Origin: Clostridia bacterium
GTDB taxonomy: Bacteria > Bacillota > Clostridia > Oscillospirales > CAG-272
DNA: 10,826 bases
Direction: 5' to 3'
Assembly (NCBI GenBank): GCA_017453085.1
Contig: JAFTKV010000006.1
Span: 1-10,826 of the forward strand
The position numbers were made by a program, and so were the translations under genes. The notes beneath the pieces were generated by a model, which saw only the letters and a list, made by a program, of their open reading frames with translations, was not told the origin of the DNA and searched no databases. Every line of letters starts with the position of its first letter. The stretch's first letter is position 1. Below, piece by piece: positions 1 to 6,153 of this stretch.

Positions 1-43
1 GACGGATCATATCGGGAAAAAGAGTAAGTACGTGGAAATTCAT
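1..43 (-). CDS. trmD: tRNA (guanine-N1)-methyltransferase TrmD, N-terminal fragment
   Basis: Only the first 14 codons lie in the window; the rest is beyond the left edge. The ATG at 43-41 shares one base with the rimM stop codon (TGATG), so the two genes are probably translationally coupled. The visible peptide, MNFHVLTLFPDMIR, matches the conserved TrmD beginning (V-L-T-L-F-P-D/E-M). TrmD uses S-adenosylmethionine to methylate N1 of G37 in tRNAs reading CCN, CUN and CGG-type codons, which prevents +1 frameshifting. rimM followed directly by trmD is a standard bacterial order, and this supports the call despite the short fragment. A GAGGG stretch just inside the rimM 3' end could serve as ribosome binding site. 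The length and catalytic knot cannot be judged here. Confidence 0.85.
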   Translation of the reverse strand, partial: MNFHVLTLFPDMIR

Positions 44-546
44 CAGATCAGTCCCTCGATGGGTGTCAGATAGATACCCTCTCCCGGAAGGGTGCGGCTG
101 ACGAATGCGGGAACGGCAGGCACCAACGCTTTCGTGCCATCTGGACGGGTGATCTCGTAAATGTCCCCCGCACCGTGATTGTTCACGTCGGTGAGCTTAC
201 CGTAGCATTCGCCGGTATGCTCGTCATACACGGGCGTACCGATCAGATCGGCAATAAAGTAGCTGCCCTCGGGAAGATCGAAATCCTCACGGTCAGCATA
301 CAGCGAGCGATTCTTGAGAAGGATCGCCTCTTCCATTGTATCCACCGATTCCAGATGCACCAGCATCATATGCTTCATGGGCTGATTTTTAGTGCAACGG
401 TATGCGACATATTCTCCACTCTTTTTCAGATAGAGCGTAGAGAGCGATGCGAATACCTCCTGGTCGTCGCATCTGCACTCCACCTTCAGATCACCCTTCA
501 CGCCGTGGGTGTTCACGATTTTTCCTGCTTCCAGATATTTTTCCAT
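43..546 (-). CDS. rimM: Ribosome maturation factor RimM (16S rRNA processing protein)
   Basis: The 167-residue protein has the usual RimM length and two-domain plan. The N-terminal beta-barrel domain carries the signature at residues 8-22 (GKIVNTHGVKGDLKV), and the C-terminal PRC-barrel-like domain begins around residue 97. Seen there are LIG (101-103), GAGDIYEI (125-132, where many relatives have GANDVY), LVPAV (141-145) and the closing IEGLI. In the family, RimM binds ribosomal protein uS19 and assists late assembly of the 30S head in the cytoplasm. The ATG is preceded by AGGA with a 7-nt gap. The gene starts 18 nt after the flavin reductase gene ends and overlaps trmD by one base, so the three are probably co-transcribed. 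The usual upstream partners rpsP and the KH-domain gene are absent. Confidence 0.95.
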   Translation of the reverse strand: MEKYLEAGKIVNTHGVKGDLKVECRCDDQEVFASLSTLYLKKSGEYVAYRCTKNQPMKHMMLVHLESVDTMEEAILLKNRSLYADREDFDLPEGSYFIADLIGTPVYDEHTGECYGKLTDVNNHGAGDIYEITRPDGTKALVPAVPAFVSRTLPGEGIYLTPIEGLI

Positions 547-564
547 ACTTGATTCCTGTTTCGT

Positions 565-1077
565 TTATTCTGTTTCGTAAACCGTTTCGATCTCATACAC
601 GTAGACCCGGTGGTAATCGTCTGCGGGGTAGTTTTTGAGCAGCGTCGGATCGAGGAAGTTTGCCTTTTCCATATCGGCGACGAACAGCTTTTTCAGCTTC
701 ATCACCCGAAGTGCTTCTGCAAATCCCCATACGCCGCCAAGCTCTACGGGGGTCAGTCCGCTTTCGGTGATCTTGTCGGTATCTCTGCCGCTCTTGGTTC
801 CGCAGATCTGCAGAGCCGCACGGTGCCCGTCCTCCAAGAAGCAAGCGGAACAAGCGTCTGCATCGTTGAGCAGACCGTAGGTATAGCGCTGCGGACGAAC
901 GAAGGCAAACAGCACGGGACGGTTCCACAGAACGCCCATGCCGCCCCAGCTGGCGGTCATCGCATTAACCCGATCGTTGGCGGGATCGTATGCGGTCAGC
1001 AGCATCCAACGGGTGCCGATCTCATAAAAAACGTTTTCGGTAAGCTCAGTCGGCTTTTTTTCGATAAAATTAGCCAT
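565..1077 (-). CDS. Flavin reductase-like FMN-binding domain protein
   Basis: This 170-residue protein (from the start chosen here) looks like the flavin reductase family with an FMN-binding split barrel. The family pattern is visible: WMLLTA (24-29), then NAMTASWGGMG (38-48) with the conserved T-A-S-W-G, then NRPVLFAFVRPQRYT (52-66), and CGTKSGRDTDKI (92-103). Relatives bind FMN and use NAD(P)H to reduce flavin or act in small redox reactions; the substrate cannot be read from sequence. The ATG at 1077 has GGAG 6 nt upstream and gives the N-terminus expected for the family. An in-frame ATG at 1119, preceded by AGGGGG, would add 14 residues and remains possible. A consensus promoter overlapping a dyad lies upstream. 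The gene leads into rimM after 18 nt, which is an unusual neighbour for a redox enzyme. It is a single-domain soluble protein without signal peptide or added iron-sulfur motif. Confidence 0.85.
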   Translation of the reverse strand: MANFIEKKPTELTENVFYEIGTRWMLLTAYDPANDRVNAMTASWGGMGVLWNRPVLFAFVRPQRYTYGLLNDADACSACFLEDGHRAALQICGTKSGRDTDKITESGLTPVELGGVWGFAEALRVMKLKKLFVADMEKANFLDPTLLKNYPADDYHRVYVYEIETVYETE

Positions 1078-1140
1078 GATACGCTCCATTTCTGCAATCA
1101 GTGACGGCGAGAGAGGCATTTTTGCCCCCTGTTTTTTCCT

Positions 1141-1155
1141 TATACTGATAGTATA
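1141..1155. promoter_or_regulatory. Dyad overlapping the minus-strand -10 box and start point, candidate operator
   Basis: TATACT-GAT-AGTATA is a perfect 6-bp inverted repeat with a 3-nt centre. It covers the -10 box and predicted start point of the flavin reductase promoter, where a repressor would block transcription. A second, overlapping perfect palindrome AGTATATACT lies at 1150-1159. No regulator gene is in the window, and AT-rich promoter DNA gives such dyads by chance, so operator function is inferred only. Confidence 0.35.
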
Positions 1156-1178
1156 TACTTTTTTTGTAAATTAGTCAA
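1150..1178 (-). promoter_or_regulatory. Sigma-A promoter for the flavin reductase-rimM-trmD genes
   Basis: Read on the minus strand, a -35 box TTGACT (1178-1173) is followed by a 17-nt spacer and a -10 box TATACT (1155-1150), each one mismatch from consensus. Transcription would begin near 1143, about 24 nt before the outer ATG and 66 nt before the preferred start. No other promoter is visible between here and rimM, so this may also drive rimM and trmD. Confidence 0.75.
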
Positions 1179-1240
1179 TACTTTTTCCGATTTTTGCTTT
1201 ACAATTGCGTAAAAATGTGCTATACTATATTTATTGTAAA
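1163..1240. repeat. Three TTTACAAT-like 8-mers at exact 35-bp spacing
   Basis: TTTGTAAA (1163-1170), TTTACAAT (1198-1205) and ATTGTAAA (1233-1240) are copies of one motif in alternating orientation, with starts exactly 35 bp apart. The second and third form a perfect 8-bp inverted repeat bracketing the plus-strand -10 box, and the second contains that promoter's -35 box. They could be binding sites for a shared regulator or a chance product of AT-rich promoter DNA. Confidence 0.35.
1198..1226 (+). promoter_or_regulatory. Sigma-A promoter of the yybS-gdpP-rplI-dnaB-tilS-ftsH cluster
   Basis: The -35 box TTTACA (1198-1203) and -10 box TATACT (1221-1226) are separated by exactly 17 nt. A TG one base before the -10 box makes it an extended -10. 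The predicted start point is near 1233, giving a leader of about 23 nt before the yybS ATG. It is the only strong promoter seen upstream of the six-gene cluster. Confidence 0.8.
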
Positions 1241-1243
1241 AAT

Positions 1244-1248
1244 AGGAG
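1244..1248 (+). promoter_or_regulatory. Ribosome binding site fixing the yybS start
   Basis: AGGAG lies 7 nt before the ATG at 1256. The open frame extends upstream to a TTG at 1205, but that start would lie within the promoter, upstream of the predicted transcription start, so 1256 is chosen. Confidence 0.85.
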
Positions 1249-1255
1249 TATTCTC

Positions 1256-2335
1256 ATGACCCAAATGAACAATCGCAAAATGCCTACCCGTGGTGCCGCC
1301 CGCGGTTATATGGCGTTTGCTTCCATATTATCCTTGCTGTATGGCTTACAGCCTACCGGTATCTTCTTTCTTGGTCTTGCCATCTGCTGTCTTGCAGTTG
1401 GTACACTTTCCGTTCCCCGGGCATCCTACGTTCGGGTACTGCTCTATTCCTTGGCCGCAGGCGCGCTGCCTGCCGTGATCGTAGGCTTTCTTCGCTCTCC
1501 TGCTTATGCGGTCGCCGCATTTGCATTTGCCCCCGCCGCCGCGCTGCTGGTACTGACCGTCAGACGGCGCAACAGCCGATCTGCCGGTATCTTCTGGGCG
1601 TTCGTTGCCATCACCGTTACGCTGGTGGGTGCAATGCTCCTTTGGCTGTGGATGCGTGCAGGCTCCCTCTCCTTCTCGGTATTCAAGCAGCTCTACACCG
1701 AAATCAAAACGATCTTTGTAGATTACATGACCCCGCTCTTGCAGGAAAACGCCGAAGCGTTCTTCATGAGCGGAATCGATCCTGAAAATGCACCCGGTGT
1801 GTTCTTTGACACCATGCTCACGATCCTCCCCGGTGCGTTCTTGATGCTCATGTGGCTGATCGCATGGCTGGCCACTGCTTGCCTGCGACGCGTGTTCCTG
1901 GGCTACGTCTACGGCTACGATCGCTTCAACGTCTGGCCGGTTACCGTCTGGCGTCCGCTGAGCTTCGTTTATCTGGGCAGCTTCCTGCTGACCCTGCTTC
2001 CCATCGATCATATCGTCTTTACCGTCATCGCTACCGTATGCAATAATCTGTTTTTCCTTCTGCTTCCCATCTTCACCATCGTCGGATGCCGTAAGATGAA
2101 GGAACGACTGATGCGTCAGCCCGGCTGCGGCTGTGCAACCGTCGGTATGCTGGTCGTGCTTTTGCTGACCACGGCGATCATTCCGCTGTTTCTGCTGTCC
2201 GTGGTAGGTGCTGCACAGACCGCCTTCCCCACCAAGGCACCCCAGGCTCCTCCTCCCGACTTCTATTCCGACAATTCTCCCTCCGATTCCGACGACGATG
2301 ACGATCCTAACGATCAAGAAGGTACTTCCGAATGA
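1256..2335 (+). CDS. yybS: YybS-like DUF2232 multi-pass membrane protein
   Basis: The 359-residue integral membrane protein has hydrophobic segments near residues 18-50 (one or two), 60-80, 84-101, 111-133, 186-210, 233-249, 252-277 and 294-320. Its position directly before gdpP, rplI and dnaB is the yybS position known from Bacillus subtilis, and the length and topology fit DUF2232. Some DUF2232 proteins are described as resembling transporter membrane subunits, but the role is unresolved, so no substrate is proposed. The tail is unusual: after the last helix comes a proline-rich stretch (APQAPPPDF, 328-336), then an acidic run with five consecutive aspartates (346-350). The stop overlaps the gdpP start as ATGA (2332-2335), implying translational coupling and perhaps joint function with the c-di-AMP phosphodiesterase. 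The call rests more on synteny and topology than on a diagnostic motif. Confidence 0.8.
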   Translation: MTQMNNRKMPTRGAARGYMAFASILSLLYGLQPTGIFFLGLAICCLAVGTLSVPRASYVRVLLYSLAAGALPAVIVGFLRSPAYAVAAFAFAPAAALLVLTVRRRNSRSAGIFWAFVAITVTLVGAMLLWLWMRAGSLSFSVFKQLYTEIKTIFVDYMTPLLQENAEAFFMSGIDPENAPGVFFDTMLTILPGAFLMLMWLIAWLATACLRRVFLGYVYGYDRFNVWPVTVWRPLSFVYLGSFLLTLLPIDHIVFTVIATVCNNLFFLLLPIFTIVGCRKMKERLMRQPGCGCATVGMLVVLLLTTAIIPLFLLSVVGAAQTAFPTKAPQAPPPDFYSDNSPSDSDDDDDPNDQEGTSE

Positions 2336-4359
2336 AAAGATTTTTCTCCAGACTAAAGGAACAAAACAATCTGCGCCTGCTGATTCTCGGCGTTCTGGCC
2401 GCGATCCATCTGTTCATTCTGCAGGCTCTCCTTTCCTCCGATCTGCTGTCCCCTCTTCCCGCTACCGTGATCGTGCTGGTGCTGTATGCCGCGCTTTCGG
2501 TACTGGCCTTGGTGGTTTTGCGGGTGATTTATTTCAAGCACTACGAAATGGATCTGGAAAAGCATTACAGCACCGACGTCAGCTCGGGACTGTATAATAA
2601 CATCGTTGCACCCATCATCGCCTGTGACGAAGCCGGAAATATTCAGTGGGGCAACAAAGCCTTCCGCGCCATGCTGCGGGAAGCGGAGCTCACCACCAAA
2701 CGGCTGCCTGCGCTGACCGGCGTCAATATGGAGACCCTGCTCTCTACGCTGGAAAACGGCGAGGAGTTCAAATGTACCGTTGGCCGTCGGGTCTATCAGG
2801 TGAAGGGACATATCTCCTCTCCCTCTACAGCCAATCTGTTCGTTACCGTATGGTACGACATCACCGAGCTGGAGGAGACCAAGGCAGTTCAGCAAGAAAA
2901 CGAAACGCTGGTGGCGTATATCGTCATCGATAACCTGGAAGAGCTGGTTCAGATCGAACAGGAGAGCGTCAGCTCTGCTGCGGCACAGGTAGAGATCGTC
3001 CTGCGGGATTTTGCAGACCGCTACAACGGCATTCTGAAAAGCTACGAGCGGGATAAGTACGTTTTCCTGTATAAGGCACATCATCTGCAATCCCTGATCG
3101 AGGATAAATTCGAGATCCTGGAAAAGGTTCGTTCGGTGCGCGTGGGTGCCAACTACTTCCCCGTGACCATCTCCATCGGCACATCTACCATTGGCGAAAC
3201 TCTGAGTGAAAAGGAAAAGAGCGCTCAGTCCGCGCTGGAAATGGCACTGGCACGAGGCGGCGACCAAGCGGTGGTCAAGACCGATAAGGGCGTCAATATC
3301 TTCGGCGGTATTACCAAGACCGTTCAGAAGCGTACAACCATCAAGTCCCGTACCGTGGCACAGGCACTGGCATCGCTGGTAACCTCCAGCCGTAACGTGC
3401 TGATTATGGGTCACCGCAATCCCGACTTCGACTCCATCGGCTCCTGCGTGGGTGCGGCAAAGTTCTGTATGCTTTGCGGCGTCAAGTGTAACATCATCAT
3501 CGACCGCAAGGATCCCAATCTGGCCAAGTGCTTTGATCTGCTGTCCGGCATTCCCGCCTACGACGAGATCTTCGTGGACGCGGAGACCGGTCAGAATCTG
3601 ATCAACTCGAAAACGCTGCTGATCATCGCAGACGTCAACAATCCCAAGCAGTTTGAGGCTCCGCTGATCGCCGAGAACGTACATCGCGTGGTTTACATCG
3701 ACCATCACCGTATGACCGGTGAATTTGAGATCCCACCCGCCTTGTACTATATCGAGCCGTCTGCATCCTCTGCCTCCGAGCTGATGTCCGAGATCCTGGA
3801 GCAGTCTGCAATGGGCTCTCTGAAAAAGGAAGAGGCCGAAATGCTGTACGCAGGTATCATCCTGGATACCAAGCGGTTCTCCATTAACACCGGCGTGCGT
3901 ACCTTTACCGCTGCACTCTATCTGCGTGGTGAAGGTGCCGATCCCATCGAAGTGCAGGAGCTCTTCCGTACCGATCTTGCCGATATGGAGCGTGAGGCGC
4001 GCTTCGAGATCAATATTGCCCGCTATCGCAAGTATATTGCCATTGCGGTCAACCCCTATCAGGACAATATTGCCGCCGACCGGATCATTGCCGCCAAGGT
4101 GGCTGATAAGCTCCTGACTGCGGAAAACGTGCTGGCCTCCTTCGCTCTCTGCGAGATCGACGGCGCTATCCGCATTTCTGCCCGCTCTACGGGCACCATC
4201 AACGTCCAGATCATTCTGGAGCGTCTGGGCGGTGGCGGTCACTACGATGCTGCCGCAACCCAAATGTCGGGCACCTCTATGGAGGCCGTCCTCATTCAAC
4301 TGAAAGAATCCATCGACCAATTTTTGGACGTCGATTCCAAATCCACAGAAAGGAACTAA
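2332..4359 (+). CDS. gdpP: Cyclic di-AMP phosphodiesterase GdpP (DHH-DHHA1)
   Basis: The 675-residue protein has the full GdpP architecture: two membrane helices (about 14-34 and 42-68), a PAS-like region (about 80-180), a degenerate GGDEF domain (about 190-320), a DHH domain (about 350-515) and a DHHA1 domain (about 560-660). Expected metal ligands are present: HRNPDFD (H361, D365, D367), D434 in ADVNNP, D457-H458-H459 in IDHHR and D512. GGGGH (633-637) marks the DHHA1 substrate site. The GGDEF signature is replaced by RDKYV (240-244), as is normal for GdpP, so no cyclase activity is expected. The family hydrolyses c-di-AMP to pApA at the membrane and affects potassium balance, wall stress and beta-lactam tolerance. 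In B. subtilis the PAS domain binds heme; whether that holds here is unknown. It overlaps yybS by 4 nt and precedes rplI by 6 nt. Confidence 0.96.
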   Translation: MKRFFSRLKEQNNLRLLILGVLAAIHLFILQALLSSDLLSPLPATVIVLVLYAALSVLALVVLRVIYFKHYEMDLEKHYSTDVSSGLYNNIVAPIIACDEAGNIQWGNKAFRAMLREAELTTKRLPALTGVNMETLLSTLENGEEFKCTVGRRVYQVKGHISSPSTANLFVTVWYDITELEETKAVQQENETLVAYIVIDNLEELVQIEQESVSSAAAQVEIVLRDFADRYNGILKSYERDKYVFLYKAHHLQSLIEDKFEILEKVRSVRVGANYFPVTISIGTSTIGETLSEKEKSAQSALEMALARGGDQAVVKTDKGVNIFGGITKTVQKRTTIKSRTVAQALASLVTSSRNVLIMGHRNPDFDSIGSCVGAAKFCMLCGVKCNIIIDRKDPNLAKCFDLLSGIPAYDEIFVDAETGQNLINSKTLLIIADVNNPKQFEAPLIAENVHRVVYIDHHRMTGEFEIPPALYYIEPSASSASELMSEILEQSAMGSLKKEEAEMLYAGIILDTKRFSINTGVRTFTAALYLRGEGADPIEVQELFRTDLADMEREARFEINIARYRKYIAIAVNPYQDNIAADRIIAAKVADKLLTAENVLASFALCEIDGAIRISARSTGTINVQIILERLGGGGHYDAAATQMSGTSMEAVLIQLKESIDQFLDVDSKSTERN

Positions 4360-4365
4360 TTCATT

Positions 4366-4809
4366 ATGAAAGTTATTCTCACTCAGGACGTCAAAGGACA
4401 GGGCAAAAAGGGACAGGTGATCAACGTCTCCGACGGATACGCCCGCAATTTCCTCTTCCCCAAGGGACTTGCCACCGAAGCAAGTGCGTCCACTATGAAC
4501 GATCTGAAGAATAAAGAAGCCGCCAAGCAGTATAAGCTGGCAACCGAAAAAGCCGCCGCACAGGAGCTTGCCGCTAAGCTGGCCGAGATCACCGTAGAGA
4601 TCAAGATCGCCAGCGGTGCCGACGGCAGACTGTATGGCTCGGTCACCTCTAAGGAGATCGCCGAAAAGCTGCAGGAGGCGTACGGAATCTCCATCGACAA
4701 GCGCAAGATCGTGCTGGATCGTCCCATCAAGGAATACGGCACCAGTCAGCTGGAAGTCAAGCTCTACCCCGAGGTTGTGGGGAGACTCAAAGTAACCGTA
4801 AAGGAATAA
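4366..4809 (+). CDS. rplI: 50S ribosomal protein bL9
   Basis: The 147-residue protein matches bL9 in length and plan. The N-terminal rRNA-binding domain opens MKVILTQDVKGQGKKG and carries the L9 signature around residues 16-36, with the conserved G-Y-A-R-N-F-L-F-P-K-G-L-A core (24-36). An alanine- and lysine-rich segment (about 45-75) is the long connecting helix, followed by the C-terminal domain with GADGRLYGSVTSKEIA (84-99). bL9 sits near the L1 stalk of the large subunit and helps limit frameshifting and stalled-ribosome collisions. AAAGGA lies upstream of the ATG, overlapping the end of gdpP, with a somewhat long gap of 11 nt. The gene sits between gdpP and dnaB with 6 nt on each side, as in B. 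subtilis. Nothing is missing or unusual. Confidence 0.97.
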   Translation: MKVILTQDVKGQGKKGQVINVSDGYARNFLFPKGLATEASASTMNDLKNKEAAKQYKLATEKAAAQELAAKLAEITVEIKIASGADGRLYGSVTSKEIAEKLQEAYGISIDKRKIVLDRPIKEYGTSQLEVKLYPEVVGRLKVTVKE

Positions 4810-4815
4810 GCTGTT

Positions 4816-6153
4816 ATGGCGATTGAAAACAATCAGCGAAAGCTACCCTTTTCGCTGGAAGCGGAGCAATCCGTGCTGGGCTCGATTCTGGTAGATCCGC
4901 AGAAAATCAGCGAGATCGCCGCGCAGATCTCGGTAGAGGACTTCTATCTGGAGGAGCATCGGGAGATCTTCTCTGCTATGCAGAAGCTGTTTTTGCAATC
5001 CAAGGAGATAGACCCCGTTCTTCTGATGGATGCGCTGGTGCAGGAAGGCGTGTACGATCTGACAGAGTCCAAGTCCTACATCCGCACCATTGCCGAGATC
5101 GTTCCCTCCTCCGAAAACATCAAGGACTACGCCGAGATCGTGCGCAACAAAGCACTACTGCGGCGTCTGATCTCGGTCTGCGGTGAGATCACCGAGGATG
5201 CTTACGCCGAGCAGGATGATGCGGTCAACATCATCAACGGTGCCGAGAGCAAGGTCTTTGATATTGCCCAAAATAAAGAGCAGAAGGATTTCGAGCATAT
5301 CCGCGATGTTCTTCTGGAAACGCACCGTCAGATCCACGAAGTGGCACAGAATCCCGATGAAGCCAAAGGTGTATCCACCGGCTTTTCTGCCATCGACAGC
5401 CTGTTGATCGGTCTTGGCAAGAGCGACCTGGTTCTGGTAGGTGCACGTCCCGGTATGGGTAAGACCTCCTTCTGTCTGAACCTTGCTACCAACATTGCGC
5501 ACAAGACTCAGAAAGCGGTCTGCATTTTCTCGCTGGAAATGTCCTCCACACAGCTGGTCTCCCGTATGCTCTCCAGCGAAGCACTGATCGAGAGCGGCGT
5601 CCTTCGCAGCGGTAAGCTGACCCCAGAGGATTGGAACAAGCTGGCGCACGCATCCTCCTATCTGGCGGAATGCGATATTTACATTGATGACACCACCGGT
5701 ATCACCGTTACCGGAATGAAGGCAAAGCCTCGAAGAGTGAAGAATCTGGGACTTGTGGTCATCGACTACCTGGGTCTGATGCAATCCGACCGCAGGATCG
5801 AAAACCGCGTCAACGAGGTGGCCGAGATCTCCCGTAATCTGAAGGTGCTGGCCAAGGAGCTGAACGTGCCGGTTATTTGCTGTGCACAGCTTTCCCGTGG
5901 TCCCGAATCCCGTACCGACAAGCGTCCTATGCTGTCTGACCTGCGTGACTCCGGTGCCATCGAGCAGGACGCCGACATCGTGCTCTTCCTGTATCGTGAT
6001 GAGTATTATAAGGAAGATCCCGATAAGCAGAACACCGCAGAGGTCATTGTTGCCAAGAACCGTCACGGCTCTACCGGCAAGGTGGAAGTGGGCTGGTTCG
6101 GCCAATACACCAAGTTTACCACGCTGGATACCGAGCGCGGAGGCGAGGAATGA
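4816..6153 (+). CDS. dnaB: Replicative DNA helicase DnaB (DnaC in Bacillus naming)
   Basis: This 445-residue protein has the full DnaB layout: an N-terminal helical domain that contacts primase (about 10-110), a linker (about 115-180) and a RecA-like C-terminal motor (about 185-440). Motor motifs are intact: Walker A GARPGMGKT (209-217), SLEMS with the catalytic glutamate E241, Walker B VVIDYL with D317, the QLSR sensor (358-361), and AKNRHG with the likely arginine finger R416. The family forms a hexamer that unwinds DNA at the fork. Many relatives have DYLQLM after Walker B, where this protein has DYLGLM; its effect is unknown. AAGGA precedes the ATG by 10 nt. The stop overlaps the tilS start as ATGA. 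There is no intein or insertion. Confidence 0.97.
   Translation: MAIENNQRKLPFSLEAEQSVLGSILVDPQKISEIAAQISVEDFYLEEHREIFSAMQKLFLQSKEIDPVLLMDALVQEGVYDLTESKSYIRTIAEIVPSSENIKDYAEIVRNKALLRRLISVCGEITEDAYAEQDDAVNIINGAESKVFDIAQNKEQKDFEHIRDVLLETHRQIHEVAQNPDEAKGVSTGFSAIDSLLIGLGKSDLVLVGARPGMGKTSFCLNLATNIAHKTQKAVCIFSLEMSSTQLVSRMLSSEALIESGVLRSGKLTPEDWNKLAHASSYLAECDIYIDDTTGITVTGMKAKPRRVKNLGLVVIDYLGLMQSDRRIENRVNEVAEISRNLKVLAKELNVPVICCAQLSRGPESRTDKRPMLSDLRDSGAIEQDADIVLFLYRDEYYKEDPDKQNTAEVIVAKNRHGSTGKVEVGWFGQYTKFTTLDTERGGEE
6139..6143 (+). promoter_or_regulatory. Ribosome binding site for tilS inside the end of dnaB
   Basis: A full GGAGG lies 6 nt before the tilS ATG at 6150, within the last dnaB codons. With the ATGA overlap, it supports this start and efficient reinitiation. 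Confidence 0.8.

Noticed and set aside
190..330. CRISPR arrays, tRNA or rRNA genes, riboswitches and transposon ends anywhere in the window
   Set aside because: A read-through of both strands showed no regularly spaced repeats, cloverleaf-like genes or terminal inverted repeats. Intergenic spaces are all under 180 nt and are accounted for by promoters, ribosome binding sites and the terminator. The coordinates given are only a placeholder for this window-wide negative.
235..410. Plus-strand open frames opposite rimM and the flavin reductase gene
   Set aside because: They overlap well-supported minus-strand genes, lack ribosome binding sites and show no family motifs.
1205..1255. N-terminal extension of the yybS frame back to a TTG
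   Set aside because: It would start within the promoter spacer, upstream of the predicted transcription start, and has no ribosome binding site, whereas AGGAG precedes the ATG at 1256.
1346..2317. Long minus-strand open frame opposite yybS
   Set aside because: The same register effect applies: scarce TTA, CTA and TCA codons leave the antisense frame open. Its product is low-complexity and polar with no recognisable domain.
2353..4320. A 655-codon open frame on the minus strand opposite gdpP
   Set aside because: It is in exact codon register with gdpP, so its stops could arise only from sense codons TTA, CTA or TCA, which this gene avoids between these points. The translation is rich in H, Q, D and G without family motifs, while the plus strand encodes a complete GdpP.
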